A stretch of 64,000 nucleotides of DNA from Rosa chinensis (taxonomy: Eukaryota > Streptophyta > Magnoliopsida > Rosales > Rosaceae), in contig NC_037089.1 in the NCBI RefSeq assembly GCF_002994745.2, forward strand, positions 82,174,347 to 82,238,346. Reading direction: 5' to 3'. Shown here piece by piece: positions 10,072-32,538 of the stretch. A program made the translations under genes and the position numbers. The first letter of the stretch is position 1, and each line of letters begins with the position of its first letter. Below the pieces are notes generated by a model, which had not been told where the DNA came from, did no database searches, and was given only the letters and a program-made list of their open reading frames with translations.

Positions 10072-11706
10072 GGGAAATTCGTCCAAACAGTGTCTGAACT
10101 TTTCCAGACTATTAATTTTCATACCTATACTTTGAAAAATGTCATAATGGTACCTGAAGTTTTGGCCCCGACCCAATTTCCGTACCTAGCAACAGTAAAG
10201 TCGTCAAGGGCGTTAAATTTTGAGGGGTAAATCTGGAACTTCAGGTATTCTCAAAGGAAAATCTTCTAAACAGTGTCTGAACTTTTTCAAACTATTAATT
10301 TTCATACCTATACTTTGAAAAATATCAAAATGGTACCTGACGATTTAAGCCCGACCCAATATTCATACCTAGGAACAGTAAAACGGTTGACTCCGTTGAA
10401 CAGTACCAGAAAAGTATGTCAATAACTACCGTTGGGTTCAAATATTGCCCCCCAGACCTAGAAGTCAAAGGTCTTCGTCTTACCTCAGTTGAGAGCCGCA
10501 GAACTCAGCTACCTACCTCAGTTTTCTATCAGGAGAAAAAATTGAACTCGGGTTCTTTACTCCTAACAGAAGCTCTGGTACTAGAAGATATGTTGGAATT
10601 CGCTATTACAGATCGAATCCACAATGTGAGGCGTCAACCACCCAATTATTCCCTCTCAGTGATGGCTTCGCCGGCAACGCGATCTTCTCCAGCATCTTCT
10701 CTGCTTCGATTTCAATCAAAAATCCCAAAACCCACAATCCAAAAAATCAAATTCAATTATTTGCAGCTGAAATCAATTTCAATTTTTCTTTTTTTGATGG
10801 GTTTGGGAGAAGACAACAGAGAAGAAGGAAAGAAAAGTCGTGATTAGGTAGATGCATGTGGAAATTTTGGTAGCTATAACAGCAAAAATGGTTTGGTTTG
10901 CAAGTGTTTGCTCGGTTTTAAGCCTAGTTCACCAGATAATTGGAATCATGGAGATTATTCGGGTGGATGCACAAGGAAATTTCAATGCTTTAGGTTGGAA
11001 TCCGACGAGTCTGATAGCAAAGGAATCTGAAATTTTGGTAATTCCACTTTGGGTCAAGTCTGGGTCCGATCTCTGTCAAAACGGGATGTCGTAGTTTGGG
11101 CAATCTGCTAGACAGCCTTGACGCGGGACCCTAAGTCAGGTTCTGGGGTGTCGGAGGACGATTCCGAATTCAGGTCGTCGATGTAGATGAAGGTCGGGTT
11201 CCGATCAAGTATGGGTCTGAGCACAACTGTTGGCGGTAGTCTGGCATCGTACGCCGATCTTCCTGAGTTCTTCTGGATACGGGTATATGAATATTTAGAT
11301 CTAAGTATACCATGTTGATATTGGTATTTGAATCTCGTATTGGGCATGGTAGTTATTGGCATACTTTTCTGGTACTGTTCAACGGAGTCAACCGTTTTAC
11401 TGTTCCTAGGTATGAATATTGGGTCGGGCTTAAATCGTCAGGTACCATTTTGATATTTTTCAAAGTATAGATATGAAAATTAATAGTCTGGAAAAGTTCA
11501 GACACTGTTTAGAAGATTTTCCCTTGAGAATACCTGAAGTTCCAGATTTACCCCTCAAAATTTAACGCCCTTGACGACTTTACTGTTGCTAGATACAGAA
11601 ATTAGGTCGGGGCCAAAACTTCAGGTACCATTATGACATTTTTCAAAGTATAGGTATGAAAATTAATAGTCTGGAAAAGTTCAGACACTGTTTGAACGAA
11701 TTTCCC
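10072..11706 (+). mobile_element. Pack-MULE (non-autonomous Mutator-like element)
   Basis: Perfect 9-bp target duplications TATTTTTTA flank it (10063-10071 and 11707-11715). Long terminal inverted repeats of about 350 bp start GGGAAATTCGTCCAAACAGT and end with the complement. Each inverted repeat is itself a head-to-tail duplication of about 185 bp (10072 and about 10257 both begin a similar 'AAACAGTGTCTGAACTTTTYC' phrase). The 900-bp interior has no transposase but holds pieces of a lectin receptor kinase gene. It sits inside the Helitron, so it inserted later. Confidence 0.92.
10531..11010 (+). pseudogene. G-type lectin S-receptor-like kinase fragments in MULE
   Basis: Two blocks are recognisable. 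Block 1 (about 10531-10627) reads GEKIELGFFTPNRSSGTRRY then VGIRYYRSNPQ, the bulb-lectin domain of S-locus-type receptor kinases. Block 2 (about 10855-11010) reads [38 protein letters not shown] and CTRKFQC, the EGF-like and linker segment just before the PAN domain. They are in the order of the parent gene but separated by unrelated or deleted sequence, with no kinase domain. Parent proteins are plasma-membrane receptors. Here the fragments are passengers of the MULE. Sequence at 11095-11340 is also codon-like, but I do not recognise it. Confidence 0.8.
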
Positions 11707-11769
11707 TATTTTTTAATTATCTTTTAAAAAAATCTATTACACATGCAGAGCATGTATGAAGAACTCTAG

Positions 11770-12735
11770 TAGCTCATGATAGTTTTTCGAGATTATGTGT
11801 GGTCAGTTTACATGATAGAATTTGAATCACGTTTCTATTGACGTGCAAATTCCTTTTGCGATTTTTGTTATTTTAAGCCTATTATATCGCTCCTATCTTT
11901 GATCTTGGGGAGACAATGAGGCCCAATTTGACATAGCTTTTACAATGTAAAAAATTGCTTAACTTATAGTGAAATTTAATAAAACAACTTATTGCAATTC
12001 CTACTTATAAAAATCGATAAAAAGAGCTACAACTACTTATGATTTAAGCTAAGCTATCTCAAACTGGGCCTGAATCAGTTACAATGATTGAAATTGTGTT
12101 CAAAATGGAAAATTCTGCAATATATGTTAACATACGACATACATACAATTACCATACATTAGATGAACAAAAGGAGAAAATAGCGACTTATACTTTCTGG
12201 ATGTACTCAAGTATCGTATTATTAAGATCCCTTATCTGATTGTTGCAAAATACTTTTCAGACATCAGTTTACTAGGTAGTCAGCAGGAAGCATGACAAGA
12301 CAAATAATTGAATTAACTATTTAAATTAATGGAGTTTCATTTGAGCAAGTAACATGAAGACATGATCCGCTTAGAATACCTCACAGACAGATGACTTTAA
12401 AATAGTAGAGTAAAAAATTAGAAGGCAAGCTTTACATTGATAGACCCTGAGAAACATTCTATACATTCATATCGAGAACCAACTGAACCCATAAGTCAAT
12501 CAGTTTACTAAAAGGATAAACTATAAAAATGACTAAAAATCCTGCAGAAATTTAAGACATGAAGAATGAGAAAAGTAAAGGTATCGGAATGACAGGACCT
12601 TGGAAGCTCAAACTGACAATTTATTGAATTTAATACACATGCCATTTTCTTTAAAAGCACATTCATAATCGGAACATCATTTCCCAGGAATTCTTTTAAG
12701 ATTCTCAGCAATTAGTACAGATAGGAATGCAGTAC
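11770..12735. other. Probable third intron of TGS1-like gene
   Basis: AT-rich sequence following the splice donor of the last recognisable TGS1 exon (- strand). I looked for the exon with the catalytic SPPWGGP motif and did not find it here. Confidence 0.5.
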
Positions 12736-23678
<10,943 letters not shown>

Positions 23679-23840
23679 TCTCTATCGCTGGAATGAGAGC
23701 GAGAACTGAAAGGTGTTCTGACACTAAAATGAGCACTTAACTTTTCTTTTTCAGGGCTCTTTTCGGGGTTTTTTTTCCCTTGGTAAATGAAGCATTTTTG
23801 GATATTAATTGTTTGACACGGAAATTAGTGGGGTACAAAC

Positions 23841-24547
23841 TGTCTCTTTTGAATGCGCGAGCGTGCCAGCACCGTGGGGTGCAGTCGTCGGGGCGTCTCT
23901 TGACCTGACTTCTTGATCAAGCGTTGTGGACGAGGAGAGCACCAACCTCCTCACAAGGCTCTTTTCCTGCCTTCCGAGAAAAGACTTCTTGCCTTACAGA
24001 TAAGGGCTTTGGTTGTGATCTATTCACGTCACCGAATCGATACTCAACGTTGTAGGTTGAGCAGAGCAATCACTGGGAAGTTTGGAGAAAGCACAGGGTT
24101 TGCTAAAGCGTAACTTTAGCTTCGCGGGGGTTGCGAGGGCGTTACCCTTGCTTCGCTGGTAGTAACGGTGGCAGTAGCACTAACAGTCGGCTTTTGGAGA
24201 GACTAGGACTAGAAGTACGGTCACCTTCAACGAGGTTGAAGGTTTGCTCCGGGGAGGCTTGATAATCCGAGGGATTGATTGATTTGAGAGTCGTCTTTGA
24301 TTTGTCCTTGAAACCTGGTATTTATACCTAGGGTTTCGACTGTTCCTTACCATAGAAGGATTATTGATTGAAGTTTCCTATTCAATCTCCGCTACCTGAC
24401 TCCAACAAGGGCTCGTTTTCCTTATGGGTTTCGAAATGGGCGAAGCTGTAACCCAATTCCAAGTAGACTTATTTTTGGGCCGCAGCTATCGGCCTGTTAT
24501 GCTAAATCCACTAAAGGATCTTGCCAAATTACTTTTGGGCTCAAACA
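23841..24547 (-). repeat. 3' LTR of the Tat element (707 bp)
   Basis: Bounded TG...CA. A second, diverged copy is at 62139-62777 with the same internal order, for example GCAGAGCAATCAC, CTAGGGTTTCGACTGTTCCT and CATAGAAGGATTATTGATTG. The internal PPT-like tract lies immediately beyond its right edge. Confidence 0.75.
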
Positions 24548-24813
24548 TTGGCCCCCAGGCCCTTAAATCGGACCCACAAGAATGTAATTGATTGAAGGGG
24601 GCTAAAACGATGTGTCTGATGACCGAAACGATATCATTAATTAGGGTTGCGTCTATTCGCTTGGCAAAACGTCTTTTCGTCGCATCGTTTCCCTCACAAA
24701 ATCTTTTATTTAAATCCCGCAGCCACTCCAAACCTGTCACATCATAAACTCTTCAGTGTCCTAAAACCCAGAAACTCTTTGTCCCAAACAATTCTCCTTA
24801 CAGAAACCCAGAA

Positions 24814-27800
24814 ATGGCTCCTCCAAAGAAAATAGTTATCGATCAAGAGGAAGAACTCAACGAGAAAGCTGCTCGCACTTGGGGAACCGAAATTGGTGCT
24901 CGCTGTCGTCTCCACACCAATATCCAGAGACCACTGCTTCTCAGGCTCCCAAATCAACATGTCGAACTGGGCCCGACACCGCGAGATTCCATTCCAGACG
25001 ACGCCATTGCCCTCTACTGCCTGCCCATCAGTCGACCCATTCTGGCCCTCCGAAGGACCCCTAAAGATTTCAGCAGTTAGGGTGCCCAAAAACATTGAGC
25101 GAAAATAGGGTACTGGCCATCCTCGATCAGGGCGGCGGAGCTTTCTTGGTATCGCGAAGTGCGAGTGCGAGATCTGGCTCGCTGGAACGCAACAGGTATT
25201 ACCCAAACCATTGATTTATGCTTTCGCCTTCCTCGCGGTGGCAATCGCTCGCCACTTGCTGCCTTCCTTTGCTTTTGGAATACTGCCACCAACACCTTTG
25301 ATTTCCGTTTTGGCCAAATGAGTATTACATTATTGGATATTCTTACCATTACTGGATTGCCCATCGATGGTGAACCCTATCTGCATGGCGAATTCTATTC
25401 TGATAACTTCTCATCAATCATGGCCCAAACTGGTCGTGGCGTTCATAGCAGCTCCTATCCGCGGTGGCTGGCCTATTACCACAAAGAACACAATGCGACT
25501 GGTGGCATTGCTTTTATGAAGTATTGGCTCTGCAAGTTCATCTTCTGTATCTCCGCCAATAAGCCCATTGGTCCTTGGACTTTCCTGGCCACAACCCTCT
25601 ACAATGGCCGCGTGGGGTTTGGACAACCAGTGTTGGGTGCCCTCTACCGTACTCTATACCAGGCCACCATGCATCCTTTCGAGACTAGCATCTCTGGCCC
25701 TTTTTGGATCCTTGATTTCTGGATTCAAACTTACTTTCCATTCTTCCGTCGCGACGATATTTCATTACTACCACAGGTTGACGCCCTTATTGGTCAATGG
25801 CTTTGTCGCTAGGCGAGGTACATATCCCTACCCTATTCTGAGTGTTTCTCATATTTGTACCTCCTGCACGAAATGCCTTACTGTGTCTTAGTACTCAATA
25901 GGAAATTCCCCACTCCTCTTGAAAATGGGTTCCTTCCTGGGGCTCCTAATTATAGTGATTGCGCGCGCCTGGCTTTTCATCGTGTGATCTCTTATTAAGA
26001 TATTAGGCTTGCATTTGATGAACTCAGTTATGAGCTCTACGCTCCCAATCACTTCACTCGCCAGTTTGGCCTTATCCAACTAGTGCCATTCCCCCTCTAT
26101 GATGCTTGGAAGTACAACACTTCTTGGCGCAGAATTGGCCCCTTGACTGGGCCTCCGTCAGTACAAAGCATGCTTGTACTGGTTGATCTCCCTGACTGGG
26201 CTAATAACATCGACCCCGTGGATGGGACTGCTGAAGATTATGATCAATGGTGGTCAAAAGTTTCCGTTAACTGCTGGGGACACCATTTTTGAAGAGCTAA
26301 GATATCCTTATGATGCTGATACCGAGTTACTTGCTCGCTTTCCTGAAGATGAGGCGCGACCTCTGCTACCTGAACCTGCCCCGCGACCCGCGCCCGGTCC
26401 AGGCTGGGATCGTCATTCGTGAGCCTCCCCCAGAGGTAATTGTCTCATATTTTTTACGTTACTTTATGTCTGCTTTTCCCCTTTTATTCACGCTTTGTCG
26501 CACCAAGGAAGTGTGCCACCCTCTGGCGGTCATGCAGTTGACTCTTCTCCGGCCACTGGTCAGGCCACGAAGAAGAAAGCAATAGTGACGGAGCCTGAAG
26601 TCGAAGACTCTTCTTCTGACAATGATGACCCATAAATAGTAATGCTCTTGTCTAAAAATCTCATAATTCTGATATCTTATTCGAAGCTTATTTTGACTTT
26701 ACTTTAATCCCGACAGATTGCTGCCGCGTTAGCCCGCAAACGCAGTCGCGCTGATCCCCAGACTGATTTATGGGCCGAAGATGAACCAGTCGCTGACCGA
26801 CTGGTAATACCCATCTAAAATGAGCCATGACAGTTTGTTTTGTTATGTATGATTCTATAACGCTTCTCCTCTGCAGGTTCGTCGTAGGTCATCAAGGCAA
26901 GTTGGGGAAGGATCCTCAGCTGCTGGCGAAGGTGTGTCTGGTTCGCAAGTCCAAGAGCCAAATGGTTCTAATAATCCTCCCTCTCCAATTGATGCTGCAA
27001 ACAATATGCAGTTGGCTCTGGTCCCAATACAGGTTGTAGATGACAGCTCGCCTGAGGTTGAAGAAAGAATGTCGCTCCCAAACATCTTCCGCGAGCAACC
27101 AACTGCATCCCTCCTTCTGGGACAAGCAGCGCTTGATTCAGTTCCAACGTCCGATGAGGTTGCCCAAGAACCTGTGCCCACAGCAATTCTTCGCGAGCCA
27201 CCTGTTGAAGAGGTACCTCTATTAACAAAATGTTTTATCCTTAACTCCTGGCTTGGTTATTCTAACAATGCCTCCTTCTAGGACCCAAATGTTATTCCAA
27301 ACGAGGAAGCGGCTGACATAGCCGGAGAGATAGTGGTCGAGAATCCTGCTGAACCTGTCCTCGATACGGTTGGTCAGGAGCCTGCCCCCCATGCCCCCAA
27401 GCCCTTGAAGCCGGGGGAGCAGGGGAAAACCCTAAGCCATCGCCAGAGGCAGTACCTGTTGCGAAGACTCTTGAGGCCCCTCCTGTCGCTGAGCAACCGC
27501 CTCCGTCCACTTTAGAACGGCTAGCTTGTGTGCTCGAAGTGACCCCTCCTAGGGTCGTAGACGATGCCAGAGAAGGCCTTCGTCGCCTCTTGGGCCCTGA
27601 TATCCTGATTCCTGGCGCACTCGCTAGAGTTTTAGAGTATTTGAGGGTACTTCTCCGTGAGGGGGCTATCACTGAAGATCAATTTCTAGAGGTTGACCAG
27701 CTGTTGCAGGATCTTCCCCAAGGGCTTAATGAAAGGGCGGTCGCGACCGCGCAGGCCAGGCAGACCTAGACACATTACCAGACTCTTGCTCAACAGACGG

Positions 27801-28103
27801 ACGCTGCGCGTGATTTCTTGGGTGACCGGGCTAGTCTCATCAGGGATCTTACTCTCGAGAGAAACCACCTGCGGACCCAGATCCAGGATCTTCAAGCCCG
27901 ATTAACTGATGTGACGGCTAGGCTTGCCCAAGTTGAACCTCAATTGGAGCAGCCCATTGCCACTTTTGAGACGTTGACCCATGACCTGGCCCAAGCTCAT
28001 GTAGCAGCCCAATAGGCCGCACAAGCTGCCGCTGATGCTAGCTTTCGTCTGGATGAACTTTTCCTCCACTTAACTCATGAAGGCCTAGGATTTTTAGGCT
28101 TCT
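24814..28103 (+). pseudogene. Plant mobile domain (PMD) ORF, antisense to Tat pol, broken
   Basis: It starts MAPPKKIVIDQEEELNEKAA. The PMD core is best seen at 25159-25812: RDLARWNATGITQTIDLCFR, then FGQMSITLLDILTITGLPID, ending in ALYRTLYQATMHPFETSISG. It continues, out of frame, to about 26292. A Pro-rich region and a C-terminal coiled-coil-like segment (about 27530-28090) follow. At least two intron-like interruptions have GT...AG ends (about 26803-26874 and 27213-27281). Stops at about 25078, 25812 and 25996 and later ones break it. PMD proteins are a plant family with cellular (MAIN-type) and transposon-borne members. An antisense PMD ORF is a known extra gene of Tat elements. Confidence 0.75.
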
Positions 28104-28629
28104 GATGCCCATTAATTTGTATGAACAATATTACTATCAATAAATTAATTATTTAGCCCACTTGGTTGGCCCAAATTTCTTTTATCTCGTAGGTAATAGC
28201 TCTGTTCAATTCTTGCTTTAACTGCACAAAAACAGTTTCAAAAAGATAATCTTGAAAAGTCCATTGAATTCCATTGATATTCCCATTGATGGCGTTGAAA
28301 CGTCTTCAACTGCCCATATCCAAGGGTTGAAGCCACTAAGGCAAGCCTCTATAAATATCAATATCTTGGAGAGATGAGAACTTACACAAACATGGCTTAC
28401 CCAGAAATGACCTTGCAAACCCTTCTCCTCTTCCTTCTATTTCTCAAATCTTCTCCATACGTTCTCACTTTAGCCTCTAGATCTTAGTTTTATGGCTTAA
28501 TCTCACTGCCTGTGTAGGCCTTATGGCCTAATCTCAGGCAACCTCGTGTCTTTGGTCTATGAAAGCCTGGATGGAACATCCTAGGTTTTGGGTAGGTTGA
28601 AGAACACAAGGAGCTCCTAACGCGGGGCA
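28104..28629. other. Tat internal region between antisense ORF and Athila insertion
   Basis: Non-coding remainder of the Tat element: the 3' flank of the antisense ORF. It ends at the GGGCA target duplication of the Athila-type element. Confidence 0.6.
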
Positions 28630-30201
28630 TGATGTGCTCATATTTTCCTATATTGTTGTGCCTCTTAATCTTGATATTTATGTTTAGTTCTCCTTGTTTA
28701 TAGTCTATTTACTTAGTTTAGTGTGTTTATAGGTATGAAGAGCAAGGATGACAAAAAGAAGGAAAAAGAGAGGAAAAGGATTGAAGGTGCTTTGCAATCC
28801 TAAAAACTGAAGCAGCCTCTGCAGAATGGCTAACTTTGAGGATTAAACTGTACCGATCCAGAGATAACCAGAAGACGACCCTTATATGCACGGAAAGCTC
28901 TGAATGTCTAGTTTCTGGAGAATTTTACGGTTTGTGATTTCGATATTTCTAGAGAGAGATATGGCCATTTAAGTACAGGCAGTTCAGTCGATACGCGGAT
29001 CTGCGACGTGTTTCCAAGAGCTCGAGTTTTCAAGGCCTGAATGACTTAGCAAAATTCTGAGAAGATTGATCTAGCATTATGGACCGTTTGAGAGCCCAAC
29101 ATATGTTTCCTTGGAATTTTAGGGTGCCACATCACCTTTCTTTTGTGCTAAGTTATTAAGGAGTTCCAGAGGCCTAAAGCAAAAAGGAAAAGTTGCACCT
29201 TATAAAAGGAGAATGTGTCAAGATAGAGGATACACCATTCAATATCAGATTTTCACCAAAGAAAGCTGCTGCCATCACGTGTTCACCTTCCATCTCCATT
29301 TAACAAGTTCTTTTATGTTTTAAAGATTTTCTATTATGTTTTCTCTGAACATGAATAGCTAAACTCCTTTTCTAGGGCTAGGATGAGGCCCTAGCATGAT
29401 TATTTACATGTTTTGATATTCAATTGATGGATTAATAATTTCTTTTTGATAAATTCTTAATCTCTGCTTGAATTGTTGCTTATGTTAAAGTTCTATTGAT
29501 TCGCGACCTTTAGGGCTTTGCATCTAGTTATCAGAAGATGAATTTGAGGCGTACCTGCAATATAATTCAAATTAGCTTCATGAGATAAAGAATTGTGAAT
29601 TACATTATTGTCGTACCTGAAGTAATGGTTTGCATGATTCCCTTGTTTTCTATAACGTAATGAGTCCTGTGTGTTAAATTTATGCCGTACCTGGATAGAT
29701 TGCATGCTAGGATATACGACCTCTGCCGTACCTGGAGAGAATCATACACTTAAGGAAAACTATGGTCTAAGTGTCGTACCTGAACTTAGATACGGGAATT
29801 GTTATCAAAAGAAACGAAAGAATTCATTGGTTGGTTCAAAACGTAGATAAGATTGCTTGTGGTTGATTCCGACACCCTAGGCTCATCATCATCGTATTCT
29901 TACCTTTAATCATTATAGACTCTCTTCTAAATTTCAATTTATTTAGATTTACATTTTAAGTTTCTGTTTTTGAATAATTTTCCCATTATCATAAACTCTT
30001 TCAAAACCGTGAAAATCATAAATCCTAGTTTGAGTCATTGTTTGTTTTAGTCGATTCATGTTTCTTGTTTTGTGTGTTTTTGGTTTTAATTAATTTAGGT
30101 TTTCATATTGTGAATTGACTTAATATCCTCGTGGGAACGACAACCCCTTCTCTTCCATTACTATACTACATCCACCCTGTATACTTGCAGGAATTCCACC
30201 A
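28630..30201 (+). repeat. 5' LTR of Athila-type element
   Basis: 1572 bp, from TGATGTGCTCATATTTTCC to GGAATTCCACCA. It contains repeated 'TCGTACCTG' / 'GCCGTACCTGGA' phrases between about 29550 and 29790. Confidence 0.95.
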
Positions 30202-30207
30202 AGTTTT

Positions 30208-30225
30208 TGGCGCCGTTGCCGGGGA
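30208..30225 (+). other. Primer-binding site (tRNA-Asp)
   Basis: TGGCGCCGTTGCCGGGGA, six bases after the LTR, is complementary to the 3' end of plant tRNA-Asp. This is a common primer of Athila/Tat-group elements. Confidence 0.9.
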
Positions 30226-30724
30226 TAATTTAGTTTGATTTAAAATATTGAATTCCTAATTTAATTCTAGTTGTGTTAGCTTGATTTGTTATTCAAGATT
30301 CTATTTAGTTTTTGGAGTCAAAAAAAAAAAAAAAAAAAATTGTGTTAAAATAAGTCAGTCCAGTTTTTATTTCTTTTACGTTCTGGAACTATTTTGCAAA
30401 GCTGATTACGAACTGATATTTTCGTATTTGTGTAGGAGTATCATACATCACTGGAAAGATACCGAAGTCTAGTTTCCAACGCAAAAAGCGGATTGGGATT
30501 CCGAGTTTTGAGCAGGGAGAAATCATCAAAAGAGTGGACAGTGTGCAAACCTGGAAGTTTACCTTGACAAAACAGGATTTCTTTTTCCTTTGTTTAGACA
30601 TAAGCTGTTCTTTTCCTTTTCCAATTTGAGTTAGGCTTACTTTTCCTAGTCATTGTGTCTAAAAGTCAATATTTAACCTCGTGTTCTAGTGCTCTAGGTA
30701 CACAAATCTAATTCTTGAAGGCTT

Positions 30725-32538
30725 ATGCACGGAAGACGATCACAACACTCAGATCTTCTTCCTATTGATCACGAACTTGAGAGGACACTTAGACATCTAC
30801 GAAGGCAACAACTGAGCAGTAGATTACCACCTGATAGGATGGCTGGTTTGGTTCTAAACAATGGACAAGATCCTCAGAATAATAATAATCCACCACCCCA
30901 CCACCACCAAGGCGCATGAGAGATTATACTACTCCTACAGACTACACCGCGCCTACTTGTCTCGTCTTAGCACCCATAACTCAGCAGTTCGAGATTCGAC
31001 CAGCAACTATTCAACTCTTGCCAACATACTATGGGAAAGAGAATGAGAATCCATACAAGCATGTCAAGGAGTTCTTCAATTTATGCTCAACATTTAATTA
31101 TACGGAAGTTAACATAGAGCAAATTAGACTTCGACTATTTCCATTCTCTCTAAAGGATAAGGCGAAGGATTGGTTTGACTCTCTTCCTGAAGCATCAATA
31201 AATTCATGGGCAGATCTTTCATCAAAGTTCATTGCAAAATTCTTCCCTGCAAGAAAGACAAGTGCTCTACTGACAACTATTATTACTTTCACTCAACCTG
31301 AGGATGAACCTTTTCATGAAAGTTGGGAGCGTTACAAGGAGTTATTTCGTCAATGCCCTCACCATGGTTTTCAAGATTACCAAAAGGTTGAGTACTTTTA
31401 TAGAGGACTAAATCCTCAGACCAGGGGAATGGTCGATGCCACAGTAGGTGGAAGTTTGATGAATAAAACTCCAGAGGAATCTATTCAGGCTTTTGAGACT
31501 ATTTGTGAGAACTCTCAGCATTGGGATTACAGTGTAAGAGATCCTAGGGCATTGAATTCTTCATCAACAAAACGAGGAGGCATGTATGCAGTTCAAACAA
31601 GGTCAGGTTTGGAGGAGCAAGTAGCAGCATTAACTAAGTTATTGACACCATTGGTGAGTAAGGTGGCAAGACAAGTCTGTGCTCTGTGTTCTAGTGATGC
31701 CCATGAGACTGAGATGTGCCCAACAAATCCTATGATAGATGAGGTGCAGCAAGTTAATGCATTTAATGGGAGACCTCGGAATGATCCCTATTCAAATACT
31801 TACAATCCGGGTTGGAAACAACACCCAAACTTCTCATGGAGCAATAATCAAGGAGCTGGAATCTCTCAACCACAACAAAGACAATATCAGCAAGCTTATC
31901 AACCACCCCATGTGCAACAAGAAGACCCTTCCATTAAAGATATGTTGGCTCAAATATTGAAGAGAACAGAAAAGTATGATTATGAAGTTGCAACGTTGAA
32001 ACAAAGCCAATCAAACTTGGAAAAGAGTCAACAAAAGCTTGAAGTTCAGGTGGGACAGATAGCTACTATTTTAAATAGAATGGAGAGAGGACAAGGCCAA
32101 TTTCCAAGTCAAACTGAGGTTAATCCAAGAGGTCAAGAGCATGCCAAGGCTATTACCATATTGAGAAATGGAAAAGCAATTGATAACATGGTAGTAATGC
32201 CTGGAGAAGTTGAAAATTCAACAAAGGAGGCCCTGAACCAAGATGACCAGGTCTTAAGGTCTGATTCCAGAAGTACTTTGTCACCTTTAGACAACATTGA
32301 AGAGACCAAAGAAGGTGCCAAACTCGTGGGTGGGGACTGCCTAGCAGAAAAAGTACCAAAAACTAATGATTTTGCATCTCCAAAGGCTACAAAGACCTTA
32401 GAGGGGCCAGCCTCCAAGGAGAACGTCTTCAACCCTCCCTTACCTTTCCCACAGCGTGCAAGACAAGAAAAAGGGATAAATATATGGGAGACATTCTGGA
32501 GCAGTTCAAGAAGGTGCAAATTAACATTCCGCTGCTAG
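30725..32538 (+). pseudogene. Athila-type Gag (two frame breaks)
   Basis: Starts MHGRRSQHSDLLPIDHELER in one frame, which stops at 30917-30919. The main Gag frame then runs 30916-32538, with the retrotransposon gag signature YGKENENPYKHVKEFFNLCS and DKAKDWFDSLPEASINSWAD. A C-X2-C-type knuckle-like stretch lies near residue 260, and a Gln-rich coiled-coil tail follows. The junction at about 30913 and the end near 32475 (in an A-run before GGGATAAATA) each look like one missing base. Gag forms the virus-like particle of the element in the cytoplasm. Whether the breaks are real or base-calling errors cannot be judged here. Confidence 0.88.

Larger units (their letters stand above)
9848..11769 (+). 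mobile_element. Non-autonomous Helitron, interrupted by a MULE
   Basis: The 5' end is TCTATACTATTATTAAGAGA preceded by A. The 3' end is CTAG followed by T, the A/T target rule of Helitrons. Just inside the 3' end is a perfect six-base-pair hairpin, ACATGC-AGA-GCATGT (11741-11755), 10 bases before CTAG. There are no terminal inverted repeats or target duplication, as expected. Subtracting the nested MULE and its duplicated target leaves about 280 bp, so this is a tiny element depending on Rep/helicase from elsewhere. Confidence 0.85.

Noticed and set aside
12508..12711. 67-codon - strand ORF downstream of TGS1 exon 3 as the missing exon
   Set aside because: It has no SPPWGGP or other methyltransferase motif and no suitable acceptor in phase.
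24742..25206. 154-codon - strand ORF over the PMD start
   Set aside because: Antisense shadow of the PMD coding strand with no recognisable domain.
29493..29705. Identical 70-codon ORFs at 29493 and 39708 on -
   Set aside because: They are the same place in the two Athila LTRs and not conserved-looking.
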